Origin: Chitinophagales bacterium
GTDB taxonomy: Bacteria > Bacteroidota > Bacteroidia > Chitinophagales > UBA2359
Assembly: GCA_020636475.1 (NCBI GenBank)
Contig: JACJXU010000006.1
Location: 95,438-159,437, forward strand
Direction: 5' to 3'
DNA: 64,000 bases
The notes beneath the pieces are model-generated. The model was not told the DNA's origin. It saw nothing but the letters and a program-made list of their open reading frames with translations, and searched no databases. Below are positions 36,483 through 45,214 of this stretch, piece by piece. Position 1 is the first letter of the stretch. Each line of letters begins with the position of its first letter. The translations under genes were made by a program, and so were the position numbers.

Positions 36483-36490
36483 CAAAGATA
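36483..36490 (-). promoter_or_regulatory. -7 element of tRNA-Lys
   Basis: The minus strand reads TATCTTTG, 28 bases before the tRNA 5' end, identical to the element before rpoD. Confidence 0.6.
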
Positions 36491-36627
36491 GGAGATTTTT
36501 TCTTTTTATAAAAACTTTAGAACTTTTTTTTTGCTTTTTGAAAAGATAAGGGCGATGTTGTAGCTTTTTTTTAGTGTTCTTTTGTAGGAATATCTGCTAA
36601 AAATGTCTGTGCTAACGCTAAAAAAAG

Positions 36628-36635
36628 TACATTTG
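36628..36635 (+). promoter_or_regulatory. -7 element of dnaE
   Basis: TACATTTG matches TAnnTTTG and lies 43 bases before ATG 36678. It is downstream of an earlier in-frame ATG (36603), which supports the later start. Confidence 0.5.
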
Positions 36636-36677
36636 CATTGTCCAAATTTTCTTCCGAAGTTTAAAAAAAATATTAAC

Positions 36678-39600
36678 ATGTCTGTATTTTGTCATTTGCA
36701 TTGCCACACCCAATTTTCCTTGTTAGACGGCGCAGCGGGCATTAAATCGATGATGCAAAAAGCAAAAAATGATAATATGCGCGCCGTAGCAATAACCGAC
36801 CACGGAAATATGTTCGGCGCATACGAATTTGTGAACGAAGCCAATAAGCAAGGTATTACGCCTATTGTAGGTTGTGAGTTTTATTTGGTAGAAGACCGTT
36901 TTAAAAAACAATTTGTGCGCGGGCAAAAAGACCAACGCTATCACCAGTTGCTTTTGGCGAAAAATCAAGTAGGCTATCGCAATTTGTCGAAATTATGTTC
37001 GCTCGGTTTTATTGATGGACTTTATGGCAAATTTCCCCGAATAGACAAAGAATTGTTGAAACAATACAAAGAAGGACTTATTGCCACTTCCTGCTGTATT
37101 GGCGCGGAAATTCCACAAGCTATTTTGTTTAAAGGCGAAGAAGCTGCCGAAAAACTTTTTTTGGAGTGGTTGGATATGTTTGGCGATGATTTTTATTTGG
37201 AACTTCAACGCCATTATTTAGAAAACATAGACAACACAGGCATCAGCCAAGAAGATATTAATCAGGTACTGATAAAATGGAGCAAAAAATATGGCGTGCC
37301 ACTTATAGCCACCAACGATTCACATTATGTGGAAGACAATGATTGGTATGCACACGATATTTTACTTTGTATCAATACCGGCGACAAAGTAAGTACACCC
37401 AAAGGTGATGGCAAGGGTTTTCGGTTTGGTTTTCCCAACAACGAGTTTTATTTCAAAACGCAGGCGCAAATGTTGGAGCTTTTTCACGATGTGAAACATG
37501 CCGTGGAGAATACGCAATTGATTGTGGATAAAATAACGCCGCCTTCCCTCACGCGCAACATTATGCTCCCCAACTATGTATTGCCGCAAGGATTTGCCGA
37601 CCAAAACGATTATTTGCGTCATCTTACCTTTGAAGGTGCGCGCAAGCGTTATGGAGAAATTACTGCCGAAATTGAGGAGCGACTCAATTTCGAGTTGAAA
37701 GTGATAAAAGACATGGATTTTCCCGGCTACTTTCTCATTGTGCAAGATTTTACTACGGTGGCGCGCCAAATGGGCGTTTGGGTAGGTCCGGGGCGCGGTT
37801 CGGCGGCAGGTTCGGCAGTAGCGTACGCGGTGGGTATTACCAATGTAGATCCTATTCGCTACAATCTCCTTTTCGAGCGATTTCTAAATCCCGAGCGCAT
37901 TTCAATGCCCGATATCGATATTGATTTTGATGACGAAGGACGACAAAAAATTATTGATTATGTAGTGCAAAAATATGGCAAAACGCATGTGGCGCAAATA
38001 GCCACTTATGGTACGATGGCGGCGAAAATGGCAATCAGAGATGTGGGGAGAGTATTGGATTTGCCTTTGCCCGAAACCGACCGATTAGCGAAAATGATCC
38101 CCAATAACATTTCGCTCAATGAGATGTTTTCGGCAAAAGATACGCAAGGATTTAAAGAAAAGTTTACCGCAGAAGATATTGCCACTATCGAAAAACTACG
38201 CACGGCTTACAATTCCGAAGGACAAGATGGTGAAGTGTTGCGCCAAGCGAAATCTTTGGAAGGTTCGGTACGCAATACGGGGCTACATGCTTGTGGCGTA
38301 ATTATTTCCCGCGAAGAAATAACCGATTTTGTCCCTGTAATGGCATCCAAAGATTCTGACCTCATTGTTACCCAGTTTGAGAGCAATGTGGTAGAAAATA
38401 CAGGTTTGCTGAAAATGGACTTTTTGGGTTTAAAAACCCTCACTATCCTGAAAGATGCCATAGAAATTATTAAAGAAAAACATGGCATTACCATAAATCC
38501 CGATGAAATTCCATTTGATGACGAAGAAACTTACGGACTTTTTCAACGCGGCGAAACCATCGGCTTGTTCCAGTACGAGTCTGTGGGGATGCAAAAAAAT
38601 CTCAAAGAATTAAAACCCACCAATATCGAAGACCTCATTGCCATGAACGCTTTGTATCGTCCGGGACCAATGCAGTTTATTCCCAACTACGTTGCCCGCA
38701 AGCACGGGCGCGAAGAAGTGAGTTATCCGCACCCTTGGTTGGAAGAATTATTGAAACCAACTTATGGCATAATGGTGTATCAGGAGCAAATAATGCAATC
38801 GGCACAAATCATGGCGGGCTACACCTTAGGTGCTGCGGATATTTTGCGCCGCGCAATGGGAAAAAAGAAACCCGAAGAAATGGCAAAACAACGGCAGGTT
38901 TTTTTGAAAGGTGCTGCCGAAAAAGGAGTGGAAGAAAAAACAGCTTCTGAGATTTTTGATATGATGGAGCGTTTTGCCGCCTACGGATTCAATCGCTCAC
39001 ATTCGGCGGCGTATGCTATTTTGGCATACCAAACTGCCTATTTAAAAGCGCATTATCCGGCGGCTTTTATGGCGGCGGTGCTTACGCACAATATGAGCAG
39101 CATTAAAGACCTCAATCTGTTTTTGAATGAGTGTAATGTTATGAATATCAAAGTATTGGTGCCGGATATTAACGAAAGTGGCAAAAAATTTACCGTAAAC
39201 CAAAACAACGAAATTCGCTTTGGGCTGGAAGCCATAAAAGGAGTAGGAGGGGCTGCCGTAGAAACCATTATGGAAGAGCGTGCCGCCAATGGAAAGTTTG
39301 AAGATATTTTTGATGTATGTGCGCGCGTGAATTTGCGCACGGTAAACAAAAAGAGTTTGGAAAACATGGCGGCTGCCGGAGCTTTCGACAATTTTAAAAA
39401 TACTTATCGGGCGCAATATCTCGTAACCGACGAGCGAATTGGTACTTCTGGCGTGGAACTGGCGATAAAATACGGCAACAAATTGCAAGAAGACAAATCC
39501 TCCAACCAGATTTCACTTTTTGGAAGCGATAGTACCGAAATGATAGAAAAACCGAATTTGCCCAATGTTCCTCCTTTTTCGATGATGGAAAAACTTAATC

Positions 39601-40208
39601 GCGAAAAGGAAGTGGTTGGAATTTATCTTTCGGGACATCCTTTGGATAAATATAAGCGCGAAATGCAAGTGCTTACCAATACGAACTTAGATAATTTAGC
39701 CAATTTCCAAAACCGTGAGTTGCGCTTGGCGGTAATGGTTACACAAGCCAATCATCGTATTTCCAATGCCGGAAACAAGTTCGGCTCTTTTGTGGTAGAA
39801 GACTTGAACGGAAGCATACCCTTAACTCTTTTTGGCGAGGATTATCTCAAGTTCAAGCACTTTTTTGAAGAGGGAAATTTGTTGTTTATTAAAGCCAATT
39901 ACCAGAAATCCCGTTGGCGCGACAACGACACCTACGAACTCAAAGTATTGCAAGTGCAGTTGTTGGAAGATGCCCAAAAATCTTTGCAACACCTTACTGT
40001 TTCGGTGCATTTGCACGAAATAACCAATCAGTTTATTCAGCAGCTACATCAGTTGGCTACACAAAATCCGGGCAATTTGAAACTGCATTTTGAAGTGCGT
40101 AAAAATGGGTATAAAGTAGATTTTGACTCGAACTTTTCGCTGGCAAATACACCACAAGTGTTCAAAGCCTTAGATGCTTTGCTAAGTTTGGATTACAAAT
40201 TGTCGTGA
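36678..40208 (+). CDS. dnaE: DNA polymerase III subunit alpha
   Basis: This is the replicative polymerase, 1176 residues from ATG 36678 (MSVFCHLHCHTQFSLLDGAAG). The PHP domain occupies the first ~270 residues. The polymerase core has GPGRGSAAGSAVAY and the catalytic aspartates in PDIDIDF at 412 and 414. Helix-hairpin-helix and OB-fold parts follow (RFGLEAIKGVGGAAVETI; then VMVTQANHRISNAGNKFGSF). The longer frame from 36603 adds 25 residues that overlap a promoter element and lack family similarity, so I rejected it. The downstream gene converges after 13 bases. Confidence 0.96.
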   Translation: MSVFCHLHCHTQFSLLDGAAGIKSMMQKAKNDNMRAVAITDHGNMFGAYEFVNEANKQGITPIVGCEFYLVEDRFKKQFVRGQKDQRYHQLLLAKNQVGYRNLSKLCSLGFIDGLYGKFPRIDKELLKQYKEGLIATSCCIGAEIPQAILFKGEEAAEKLFLEWLDMFGDDFYLELQRHYLENIDNTGISQEDINQVLIKWSKKYGVPLIATNDSHYVEDNDWYAHDILLCINTGDKVSTPKGDGKGFRFGFPNNEFYFKTQAQMLELFHDVKHAVENTQLIVDKITPPSLTRNIMLPNYVLPQGFADQNDYLRHLTFEGARKRYGEITAEIEERLNFELKVIKDMDFPGYFLIVQDFTTVARQMGVWVGPGRGSAAGSAVAYAVGITNVDPIRYNLLFERFLNPERISMPDIDIDFDDEGRQKIIDYVVQKYGKTHVAQIATYGTMAAKMAIRDVGRVLDLPLPETDRLAKMIPNNISLNEMFSAKDTQGFKEKFTAEDIATIEKLRTAYNSEGQDGEVLRQAKSLEGSVRNTGLHACGVIISREEITDFVPVMASKDSDLIVTQFESNVVENTGLLKMDFLGLKTLTILKDAIEIIKEKHGITINPDEIPFDDEETYGLFQRGETIGLFQYESVGMQKNLKELKPTNIEDLIAMNALYRPGPMQFIPNYVARKHGREEVSYPHPWLEELLKPTYGIMVYQEQIMQSAQIMAGYTLGAADILRRAMGKKKPEEMAKQRQVFLKGAAEKGVEEKTASEIFDMMERFAAYGFNRSHSAAYAILAYQTAYLKAHYPAAFMAAVLTHNMSSIKDLNLFLNECNVMNIKVLVPDINESGKKFTVNQNNEIRFGLEAIKGVGGAAVETIMEERAANGKFEDIFDVCARVNLRTVNKKSLENMAAAGAFDNFKNTYRAQYLVTDERIGTSGVELAIKYGNKLQEDKSSNQISLFGSDSTEMIEKPNLPNVPPFSMMEKLNREKEVVGIYLSGHPLDKYKREMQVLTNTNLDNLANFQNRELRLAVMVTQANHRISNAGNKFGSFVVEDLNGSIPLTLFGEDYLKFKHFFEEGNLLFIKANYQKSRWRDNDTYELKVLQVQLLEDAQKSLQHLTVSVHLHEITNQFIQQLHQLATQNPGNLKLHFEVRKNGYKVDFDSNFSLANTPQVFKALDALLSLDYKLS

Positions 40209-40221
40209 GTGGAGGGAAGTC

Positions 40222-40974
40222 TTATTTTCGGCTGCCCAATAGTAAACAAAGGTAAAAATTAGTGAAAATTCTTTGGTCGGGATTGTTTGCCATTAAAGAC
40301 ACTTTTTGCGGATAAACATTAAGCATTACGCCTACTTCTATGGCTTTTACTTCGTCGGGTTCGCTGCCCCAATCGAACATAAAACCCGCTTTGCCGACAA
40401 GTCCGGGATAAAGTTTTATTTCCGAGAGTCCACGACTCAAGCCGGCGTGGCTATAAATATAATTTTCGTTGAGAAAAATATCGGCATTGCTGTCGCTGTA
40501 TTTTTCATCTCTAAAATCGTTGGGTCCGTAGCGCAGGCGCAGGTAGTAAGGTTTTAGCAAGCCCAGCGATAAGCCGCCTTTGTAGGTGTAGGAAATAGCA
40601 ACCGGACTTTTTCTGCCTCTGCCGCTAATGGTTTTGTATTTGGCGCGGACGAGATTGAGGTTGTAAAAGTTATTTTTTTTTCCGAAAATATAATTTCGCA
40701 GCGTTTGGTTTTGGCTGAAAATATTGCTTTGGCGGCGACCTTCTTTGGGGTGTTTTATTTCCTGAAACTCTATTTGCCAAAAGGTTTTTTCGTAAATATC
40801 TTTTATTTTGCCTATATTGTAATTGATGCCATAGCCTTGCGTATGCAACTTTAGCCCCAAACTTTTTTCGGAGTAATACACAATTTCATCGTCCAGCGAC
40901 TTGTCAATATTTTGGGCAGATAAGCGAGCCGGAACAAGAAAAATAACCAATAGTAGCAGAAAAAATGCTTTCAT
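40222..40974 (-). CDS. Unknown envelope protein, probably an outer-membrane barrel
   Basis: With ATG 40974 this 250-residue protein begins with a signal peptide (FFLLLLVIFLVPARLSAQ). The mature part alternates aromatic and polar residues, as in beta-barrels (FYNLNLVRAKYKTISG, SYTYKGGLSLGLLKPYYLRL). It ends in FTNFYLCLLLGSRK. I cannot name a family beyond a conserved Bacteroidota envelope protein. A longer frame from 41025 adds 17 residues before the signal peptide and is less likely. Confidence 0.65.
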   Translation of the reverse strand: MKAFFLLLLVIFLVPARLSAQNIDKSLDDEIVYYSEKSLGLKLHTQGYGINYNIGKIKDIYEKTFWQIEFQEIKHPKEGRRQSNIFSQNQTLRNYIFGKKNNFYNLNLVRAKYKTISGRGRKSPVAISYTYKGGLSLGLLKPYYLRLRYGPNDFRDEKYSDSNADIFLNENYIYSHAGLSRGLSEIKLYPGLVGKAGFMFDWGSEPDEVKAIEVGVMLNVYPQKVSLMANNPDQRIFTNFYLCLLLGSRK

Positions 40975-41107
40975 CTTGTTTGTGATTAATGTATCAACTG
41001 TAATATTACACAAAAAGTATGTCAAATGTTTTTTAGGGTAAAATTAGTTGAAAAATTGGCATAAATTTAGATAGTTTTTAAGATATATAAAAATAAAATT
41101 TAATGAT

Positions 41108-41137
41108 TATTTTTATTTTTATTTTTATTTTTATTTT
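41108..41137. repeat. Hexanucleotide tandem repeat TTATTT x5
   Basis: Five copies of TTATTT lie here. On the minus strand they read TAA AAA repeated, in frame with the small membrane protein that ends at 41131, so they supply several stop codons in a row. A slippage-prone tract is likely. Confidence 0.8.
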
Positions 41138-41256
41138 TGGAAGCCTAAAATACCAACTGCCAACAAAGCAAGGTAGCAAAACAGGAAGAAAACAAGCGGC
41201 AGAGTGAAAAAATAGAATACTTTATCGGCTTTTTTGAACACTAACTCTTTTTTCAT
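41131..41256 (-). CDS. Small membrane protein (41 aa)
   Basis: This frame starts at ATG 41256 and encodes 41 residues: a charged N-terminus (MKKELVFKKADKVFY), one long hydrophobic segment (FFTLPLVFFLFCYLALLAVG) and the end ILGFQK. The topology fits a single-pass small membrane protein. No family is recognised, and no promoter match was found. The clean positively charged start and the single hydrophobic span argue for a real gene, but the length is short enough for chance. Confidence 0.5.
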   Translation of the reverse strand: MKKELVFKKADKVFYFFTLPLVFFLFCYLALLAVGILGFQK

Positions 41257-41322
41257 AGAGAATTTAATTTTAATGCAAAATTCAGCCTAAAATTACTTAA
41301 ATTTCGCCTAAAAAAACACAAT

Positions 41323-41742
41323 ATGACATCAGAAATAATCTATTTGGGAAACTTGCGCACCAAAGCTACGCATTTGCGCTCCGGCAACAGTATTTTCACC
41401 GATGCACCCGTTGATAATCAAGGCAAAGGCGAAAACTTTTCGCCCACCGATTTGCTGGCAACGGCACTGGCTTCGTGCTACCTTACCATTATGGGCATCG
41501 CCGCGCAAAATCATGGCTTTGAGTTGGAAGAATGTAATACTACGGTGCAAAAAATAATGATAGAAAATCCGAGAAGAGTGGGGGAGGTGATTATCAATAT
41601 TTACCTTACTGAAAGTTTATACACCCCAAAGCAAAAAGCCATTTTGGAAGTCGCTGCGAAGTCTTGCCCTGTAGGAAGAAGTCTGCACCCTGACTTGCAG
41701 CAAAAGGTACAACTTCATTTTTCACAAAAAGAAAAAGGATAG
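41323..41742 (+). CDS. OsmC-family protein
   Basis: This 139-residue protein resembles OsmC/Ohr peroxidases, which reduce organic hydroperoxides with paired cysteines. The motifs are GENFSPTDLLATALASCYLTIMG, with the first cysteine in the helix, and AAKSCPVGRSLHP, with the second. The two cysteines are placed as in the family. An additional function in sulfur or osmotic stress cannot be decided. Confidence 0.88.
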   Translation: MTSEIIYLGNLRTKATHLRSGNSIFTDAPVDNQGKGENFSPTDLLATALASCYLTIMGIAAQNHGFELEECNTTVQKIMIENPRRVGEVIINIYLTESLYTPKQKAILEVAAKSCPVGRSLHPDLQQKVQLHFSQKEKG

Positions 41743-41778
41743 TACAAAATCTACCCCACTTTCAATTTTTGTACTACC
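41738..41778. terminator. Inverted repeat after the OsmC gene, weak terminator candidate
   Basis: AGTACAAAA (41741-41749), beginning at the OsmC stop, pairs with TTTTGTACT (41767-41775). No long T run follows, so termination is uncertain. Confidence 0.35.
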
Positions 41779-41858
41779 CTTGTTTCTGATAAAAGCTTGT
41801 TGTATTTACCACCACACCTCCAAAAAGCGTACTTCATGAGGTGGGGAGATACTTAGTT

Positions 41859-41987
41859 CTAACAGTTTTGCGTAAGTTCTGTATCTTCGTACGTTATTTT
41901 TCCCGGACAGCCGTCTTTATGACAAGCCGAAAACCCTAATACCAGAAATAATGTTGCCAAAACTGTAACTTTTTGGATAATTTTCAT
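41859..41987 (-). CDS. Small lipoprotein candidate (42 aa)
   Basis: ATG 41987 encodes 42 residues: MKIIQKVTVLATLFLVLGFSAC followed by HKDGCPGKITYEDTELTQNC. The first half is a short lipoprotein signal with a plausible lipobox ending in Cys22. The mature part would be only ~21 residues with two more cysteines. No family is recognised. It is the only coding signal seen in the gene-free stretch 41743-42129. Confidence 0.55.
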   Translation of the reverse strand: MKIIQKVTVLATLFLVLGFSACHKDGCPGKITYEDTELTQNC

Positions 41988-42129
41988 AAGACTGTATAAT
42001 TCTATTTTTAGTGATAATTTTTTTTAAAACGCGTTTTTAACTGCTTTATTTTAATAATAACAAAAATCATGCTAAATTCCGAAAAAACAACAACTTGCTA
42101 AATACTTTTTTGTAATTATTGGTTCATTT

Positions 42130-43506
42130 ATGGCTAAAAAAATTCATTTCATCGCTATTGGCGGCAGCGTAATGCACCAACTGGCAATAGACTTACATCT
42201 AAAAAACTGGCACGTTGTGGGTTCTGACGACCTGATTTTTGAACCGTCACACAGCAATTTGCAAAGTTACAACTTATTGCCCAAAAAAATGGGATGGTTT
42301 CCCGAAAAAATTACGCCCGATATCAATATTGTACTTTTGGGTATGCACGCCCACAGCGATAATCCCGAATTGCTAAGAGCTTTGGAACTGAAATTAAAAG
42401 TGCTTTCATTTCCCGAGTTTATTTTTCAATATACCCGCGAAAAAACGCGTATTTTGGTAGGCGGAAGTCACGGAAAAACCACCCTCACTTGCTTGTTGTT
42501 TCATGTATTTCAACAGCTAAAAATTTCTACCGATTTCTTGGCAGGAGCTATTCCGGCAGGCTACGAGCGTTCCGTTATCCTTTCGGAAAATGCGCCCAAC
42601 ATTATTATAGAAGGCGATGAGTACCTTACTTCTTGCTTGCAGCCCGTGCCGAAACTGTTTTTCTACAAACCACAATATGCCCTGCTCACAGGAATTGCTT
42701 GGGACCACATCAATGTTTTCCCAACTTTTGAAAATTACAAACAGCAATTCGCGCTTTTTTTGGATACATTGCCTTCCAAAGCCGTAGTTGCTTGGAATGC
42801 CGAAGACGAAAGTCTTGCCGAAATAGTGCAAGAATGTACCGCCGATGTGCAATTTGTTGCCTATCAAACGCCGGAGTATGTAATCGAAAACAGCCAGTAT
42901 TTTATCGTTCACCAGCAGCAAAAAAATCCTGTAAGTTTGTTGGGCAAACACAATATGCAAAATATTGCCGGCGCAATGGCATTGGCTAAAAGTATGGGCA
43001 TTTCCGAAACATCTTTTTTACAAGCCGCCGCGAATTTTACAGGTGCAGCAAGGCGCATGGAACTATTGTACCAAAGCGAAACACAGCACATTTTTCGCGA
43101 TTTTGCACACGCGCCTTCTAAGGTAAAAGCCACTTTGCGCGCTTTGAGAGAGTTGTATCCCCACAAAAAACTGATAGCCTGCTTAGAGTTACACACTTTC
43201 AGCAGTTTGCAAACCAACTTTTTGCCCGAGTACCGCCATAGTTTAGACGGAGCTGAGGCGAAGTGTGTGTTTGTTGATGCGCATACCTTGATACAAAAAA
43301 ATAAGCAAGCAATTCCGTCCGCGCTTATTCATGAAAACTTTGGTGCAAGTACCACTTATGTAAGCAGCAAAGAAGCCTTGGAACATTTCATTGTACAACA
43401 TTTTACCGAAAATAGCGTATTACTATTGATGAGTTCGGGAAGTTTTGCGGGTTTAAATATATCGGAAATACCTAAATTCGCCGCCAAAAACAAAAAATAC
43501 AAATAA
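42130..43506 (+). CDS. mpl: Mpl-like UDP-N-acetylmuramate peptide ligase
   Basis: This 458-residue Mur ligase resembles Mpl, which attaches recycled murein tripeptide to UDP-MurNAc. The N-terminal Rossmann part is IHFIAIGGSVMHQLAIDL. The ATP-binding loop VGGSHGKTTLT is at residues ~110-120, and NIIIEGDEYLTSC and GKHNMQNIAGAMALA follow. MurC has a similar arrangement, but the GGSVMHQLA motif and the FRDFAHAPSKVKATL segment fit the Mpl branch. It would salvage wall fragments, as the GH3 fusion (14022) also might. Confidence 0.87.
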   Translation: MAKKIHFIAIGGSVMHQLAIDLHLKNWHVVGSDDLIFEPSHSNLQSYNLLPKKMGWFPEKITPDINIVLLGMHAHSDNPELLRALELKLKVLSFPEFIFQYTREKTRILVGGSHGKTTLTCLLFHVFQQLKISTDFLAGAIPAGYERSVILSENAPNIIIEGDEYLTSCLQPVPKLFFYKPQYALLTGIAWDHINVFPTFENYKQQFALFLDTLPSKAVVAWNAEDESLAEIVQECTADVQFVAYQTPEYVIENSQYFIVHQQQKNPVSLLGKHNMQNIAGAMALAKSMGISETSFLQAAANFTGAARRMELLYQSETQHIFRDFAHAPSKVKATLRALRELYPHKKLIACLELHTFSSLQTNFLPEYRHSLDGAEAKCVFVDAHTLIQKNKQAIPSALIHENFGASTTYVSSKEALEHFIVQHFTENSVLLLMSSGSFAGLNISEIPKFAAKNKKYK

Positions 43507-43509
43507 TAA

Positions 43510-43542
43510 TTGCAATAAAAATAAGCCTAAAATGTATCTTTG
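43510..43542 (+). promoter_or_regulatory. Promoter of the DnaQ-like exonuclease gene
   Basis: TTG (43510-43512) and TATCTTTG (43535-43542) are 22 bases apart, matching Bacteroidota primary-sigma promoters. The -7 element is 69 bases before the ATG. Confidence 0.6.
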
Positions 43543-43610
43543 AGCATCCTAAACATTATTTTTTTTATGTTGTTCAAGCATTTTGAATTAAACATATCAC
43601 AACACAATTT

Positions 43611-44372
43611 ATGAATTTACAACTAACACGCCCTTTAGCCATATTCGATGTAGAAACAACAGGTGTCAGTTTTCAGAACGACCGCATAGTAGAGATTTAT
43701 GTAAAAAAAATAATGCCCGATGGCAGCAGCGATGTGTTTTATTCGTTGGTAAATCCTACTGTACCCATTCCGGCGGCAGCTACCGAAATTCATGGCATTA
43801 CAGACGAAAAAGTGAAAGACCAGCCTACTTTTTTCAAAATAGCGTTTAAGTTGGAAGATTTTTTAAAAGATTGCGATTTAGCAGGATTTAACTCCAACAA
43901 ATTTGATATTCCTATTTTAATGGAAGAATTTTACCGTCTGGGTATAAAATTTGATGTGGAAAACAGAGCTTGCGTAGATGTGTTTAAAATTTTTCAGAAA
44001 AAAGAACGCCGCGATTTGCAGGCAGCTTACAATTTTTATTGCGGAAAAACAATGGAAAACGCCCATTCGGCTTCCAGCGATGTAGAGGCTACTTACGAAG
44101 TGTTGCTGGCGCAGATGGCACATTACAACGATTTGGAAAATAATGTGCAGTTTTTGCACGAGTTTTCTAAAGAAGCCGATTACGTGGACAGCGCAGGGCG
44201 TATGATTAAGGAAAATGATAAAATTTTGTTTAATTTTGGAAAATATAAAGGTCAGGAGGTAGCCGTAGTGCTTAAAAACGAGCCACAATATTACGACTGG
44301 ATGATGCGTAGCGATTTTGCCCACGATACAAAAGAAAAATTAACCAAAATTAAAGAGAGCTTAAAAAATTGA
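43611..44372 (+). CDS. DnaQ-like 3'-5' exonuclease with C-terminal DUF3820-like segment
   Basis: This 253-residue protein has a DEDDh exonuclease domain. ExoI is AIFDVETTGVSFQNDR (DxE), ExoII includes DLAGFNSNKFDIPILMEEF, and ExoIII is HSASSDVEATYEVLL (His and Asp). After residue ~200 the C-terminus (FNFGKYKGQEVAVVLKNEPQYYDW) resembles the DUF3820/quorum-type addition found on several DnaQ-like proteins. It may proofread or process DNA; a direct role as pol III epsilon is not proven. Confidence 0.88.
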   Translation: MNLQLTRPLAIFDVETTGVSFQNDRIVEIYVKKIMPDGSSDVFYSLVNPTVPIPAAATEIHGITDEKVKDQPTFFKIAFKLEDFLKDCDLAGFNSNKFDIPILMEEFYRLGIKFDVENRACVDVFKIFQKKERRDLQAAYNFYCGKTMENAHSASSDVEATYEVLLAQMAHYNDLENNVQFLHEFSKEADYVDSAGRMIKENDKILFNFGKYKGQEVAVVLKNEPQYYDWMMRSDFAHDTKEKLTKIKESLKN

Positions 44373-44416
44373 TATAAAATTTATTTTGGCGTACCTATAA
44401 AACTTTCGTAAATTTT

Positions 44417-45163
44417 TTGCAAAGCCCTAATTTAGTTATTATTCCCACCTACAACGAATACGAAAATATTCAGCGTATTATAGAAGCAGTTTTTGCTTTG
44501 CCAACAGCCTTCGATATTTTGGTAATTGATGACGGTTCGCCCGACGGCACAGCAGAGGTAGTGGCAGAACTACAAACTAAATATCCTCAAAAACTTTTCT
44601 TAGAGAAACGCAGCGGAAAATTGGGTTTAGGTACTGCCTATATTCACGGATTTAAGTGGGCTTTGGCGCGTTCGTACCAATATATTATAGAAATGGATGC
44701 CGACTTTTCGCATCCGCCCGCCAGTTTGCCGCAACTTTTGGCAGCTTGCAGCGAACCGCAAGTGGGTATGTCGGTAGGCTCGCGCTACATAAAAGGCGGA
44801 AAAGTGAAAAACTGGCCACTCAATCGTATTCTCTTGTCTTTCTTTGCTTCGGTATATGTGCGTATTGTTACAGGCTTGCCCGTAAAAGATACTACGGCGG
44901 GTTTTGTGTGCTACAAACGCAGTGTTTTAGAAAACATCAATTTAGATAATATTGCATTTATCGGCTATGCTTTTCAGATTGAAATGAAATACGCTGTCTG
45001 GAAATTGGGTTATGGCTTGAAAGAAATTCCTATTGTGTTTACCGACCGCACCGAAGGACAGTCGAAACTCTCGAAAGGTATTTTTAAAGAAGCAGTTTTG
45101 GGTGTATTGAAAATCCGTCAAAAAAATGCCGATTATTACCGCAATGCAATAGCTGTTGCTTAA
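44417..45163 (+). CDS. Polyprenol monophosphomannose synthase-like GT2 glycosyltransferase
   Basis: This 248-residue GT-A enzyme of family 2 resembles dolichol/polyprenol-phosphate mannosyltransferases. Motifs are LVIIPTYNEYENIQRII, IDDGSPDGTAE, the metal-binding EMDADFSHPP and VGSRYIKGGKVKNWP. There is no C-terminal membrane domain. The start is TTG at 44417; no ATG precedes the conserved LVIIPTYNE in frame. It would add a sugar to undecaprenyl-like phosphate at the inner membrane. Start confidence is lower than family confidence. Confidence 0.88.
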   Translation: MQSPNLVIIPTYNEYENIQRIIEAVFALPTAFDILVIDDGSPDGTAEVVAELQTKYPQKLFLEKRSGKLGLGTAYIHGFKWALARSYQYIIEMDADFSHPPASLPQLLAACSEPQVGMSVGSRYIKGGKVKNWPLNRILLSFFASVYVRIVTGLPVKDTTAGFVCYKRSVLENINLDNIAFIGYAFQIEMKYAVWKLGYGLKEIPIVFTDRTEGQSKLSKGIFKEAVLGVLKIRQKNADYYRNAIAVA

Positions 45164-45214
45164 ACTAAGCCGAAAAATCTTTCTTGTATTAAAAAAAATA
45201 ATTTTTGTGTTGAT

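Noticed and set aside
36603..36677. 25-codon N-terminal extension of dnaE
   Set aside because: It overlaps a TACATTTG promoter element, and the conserved PHP domain begins right after ATG 36678.
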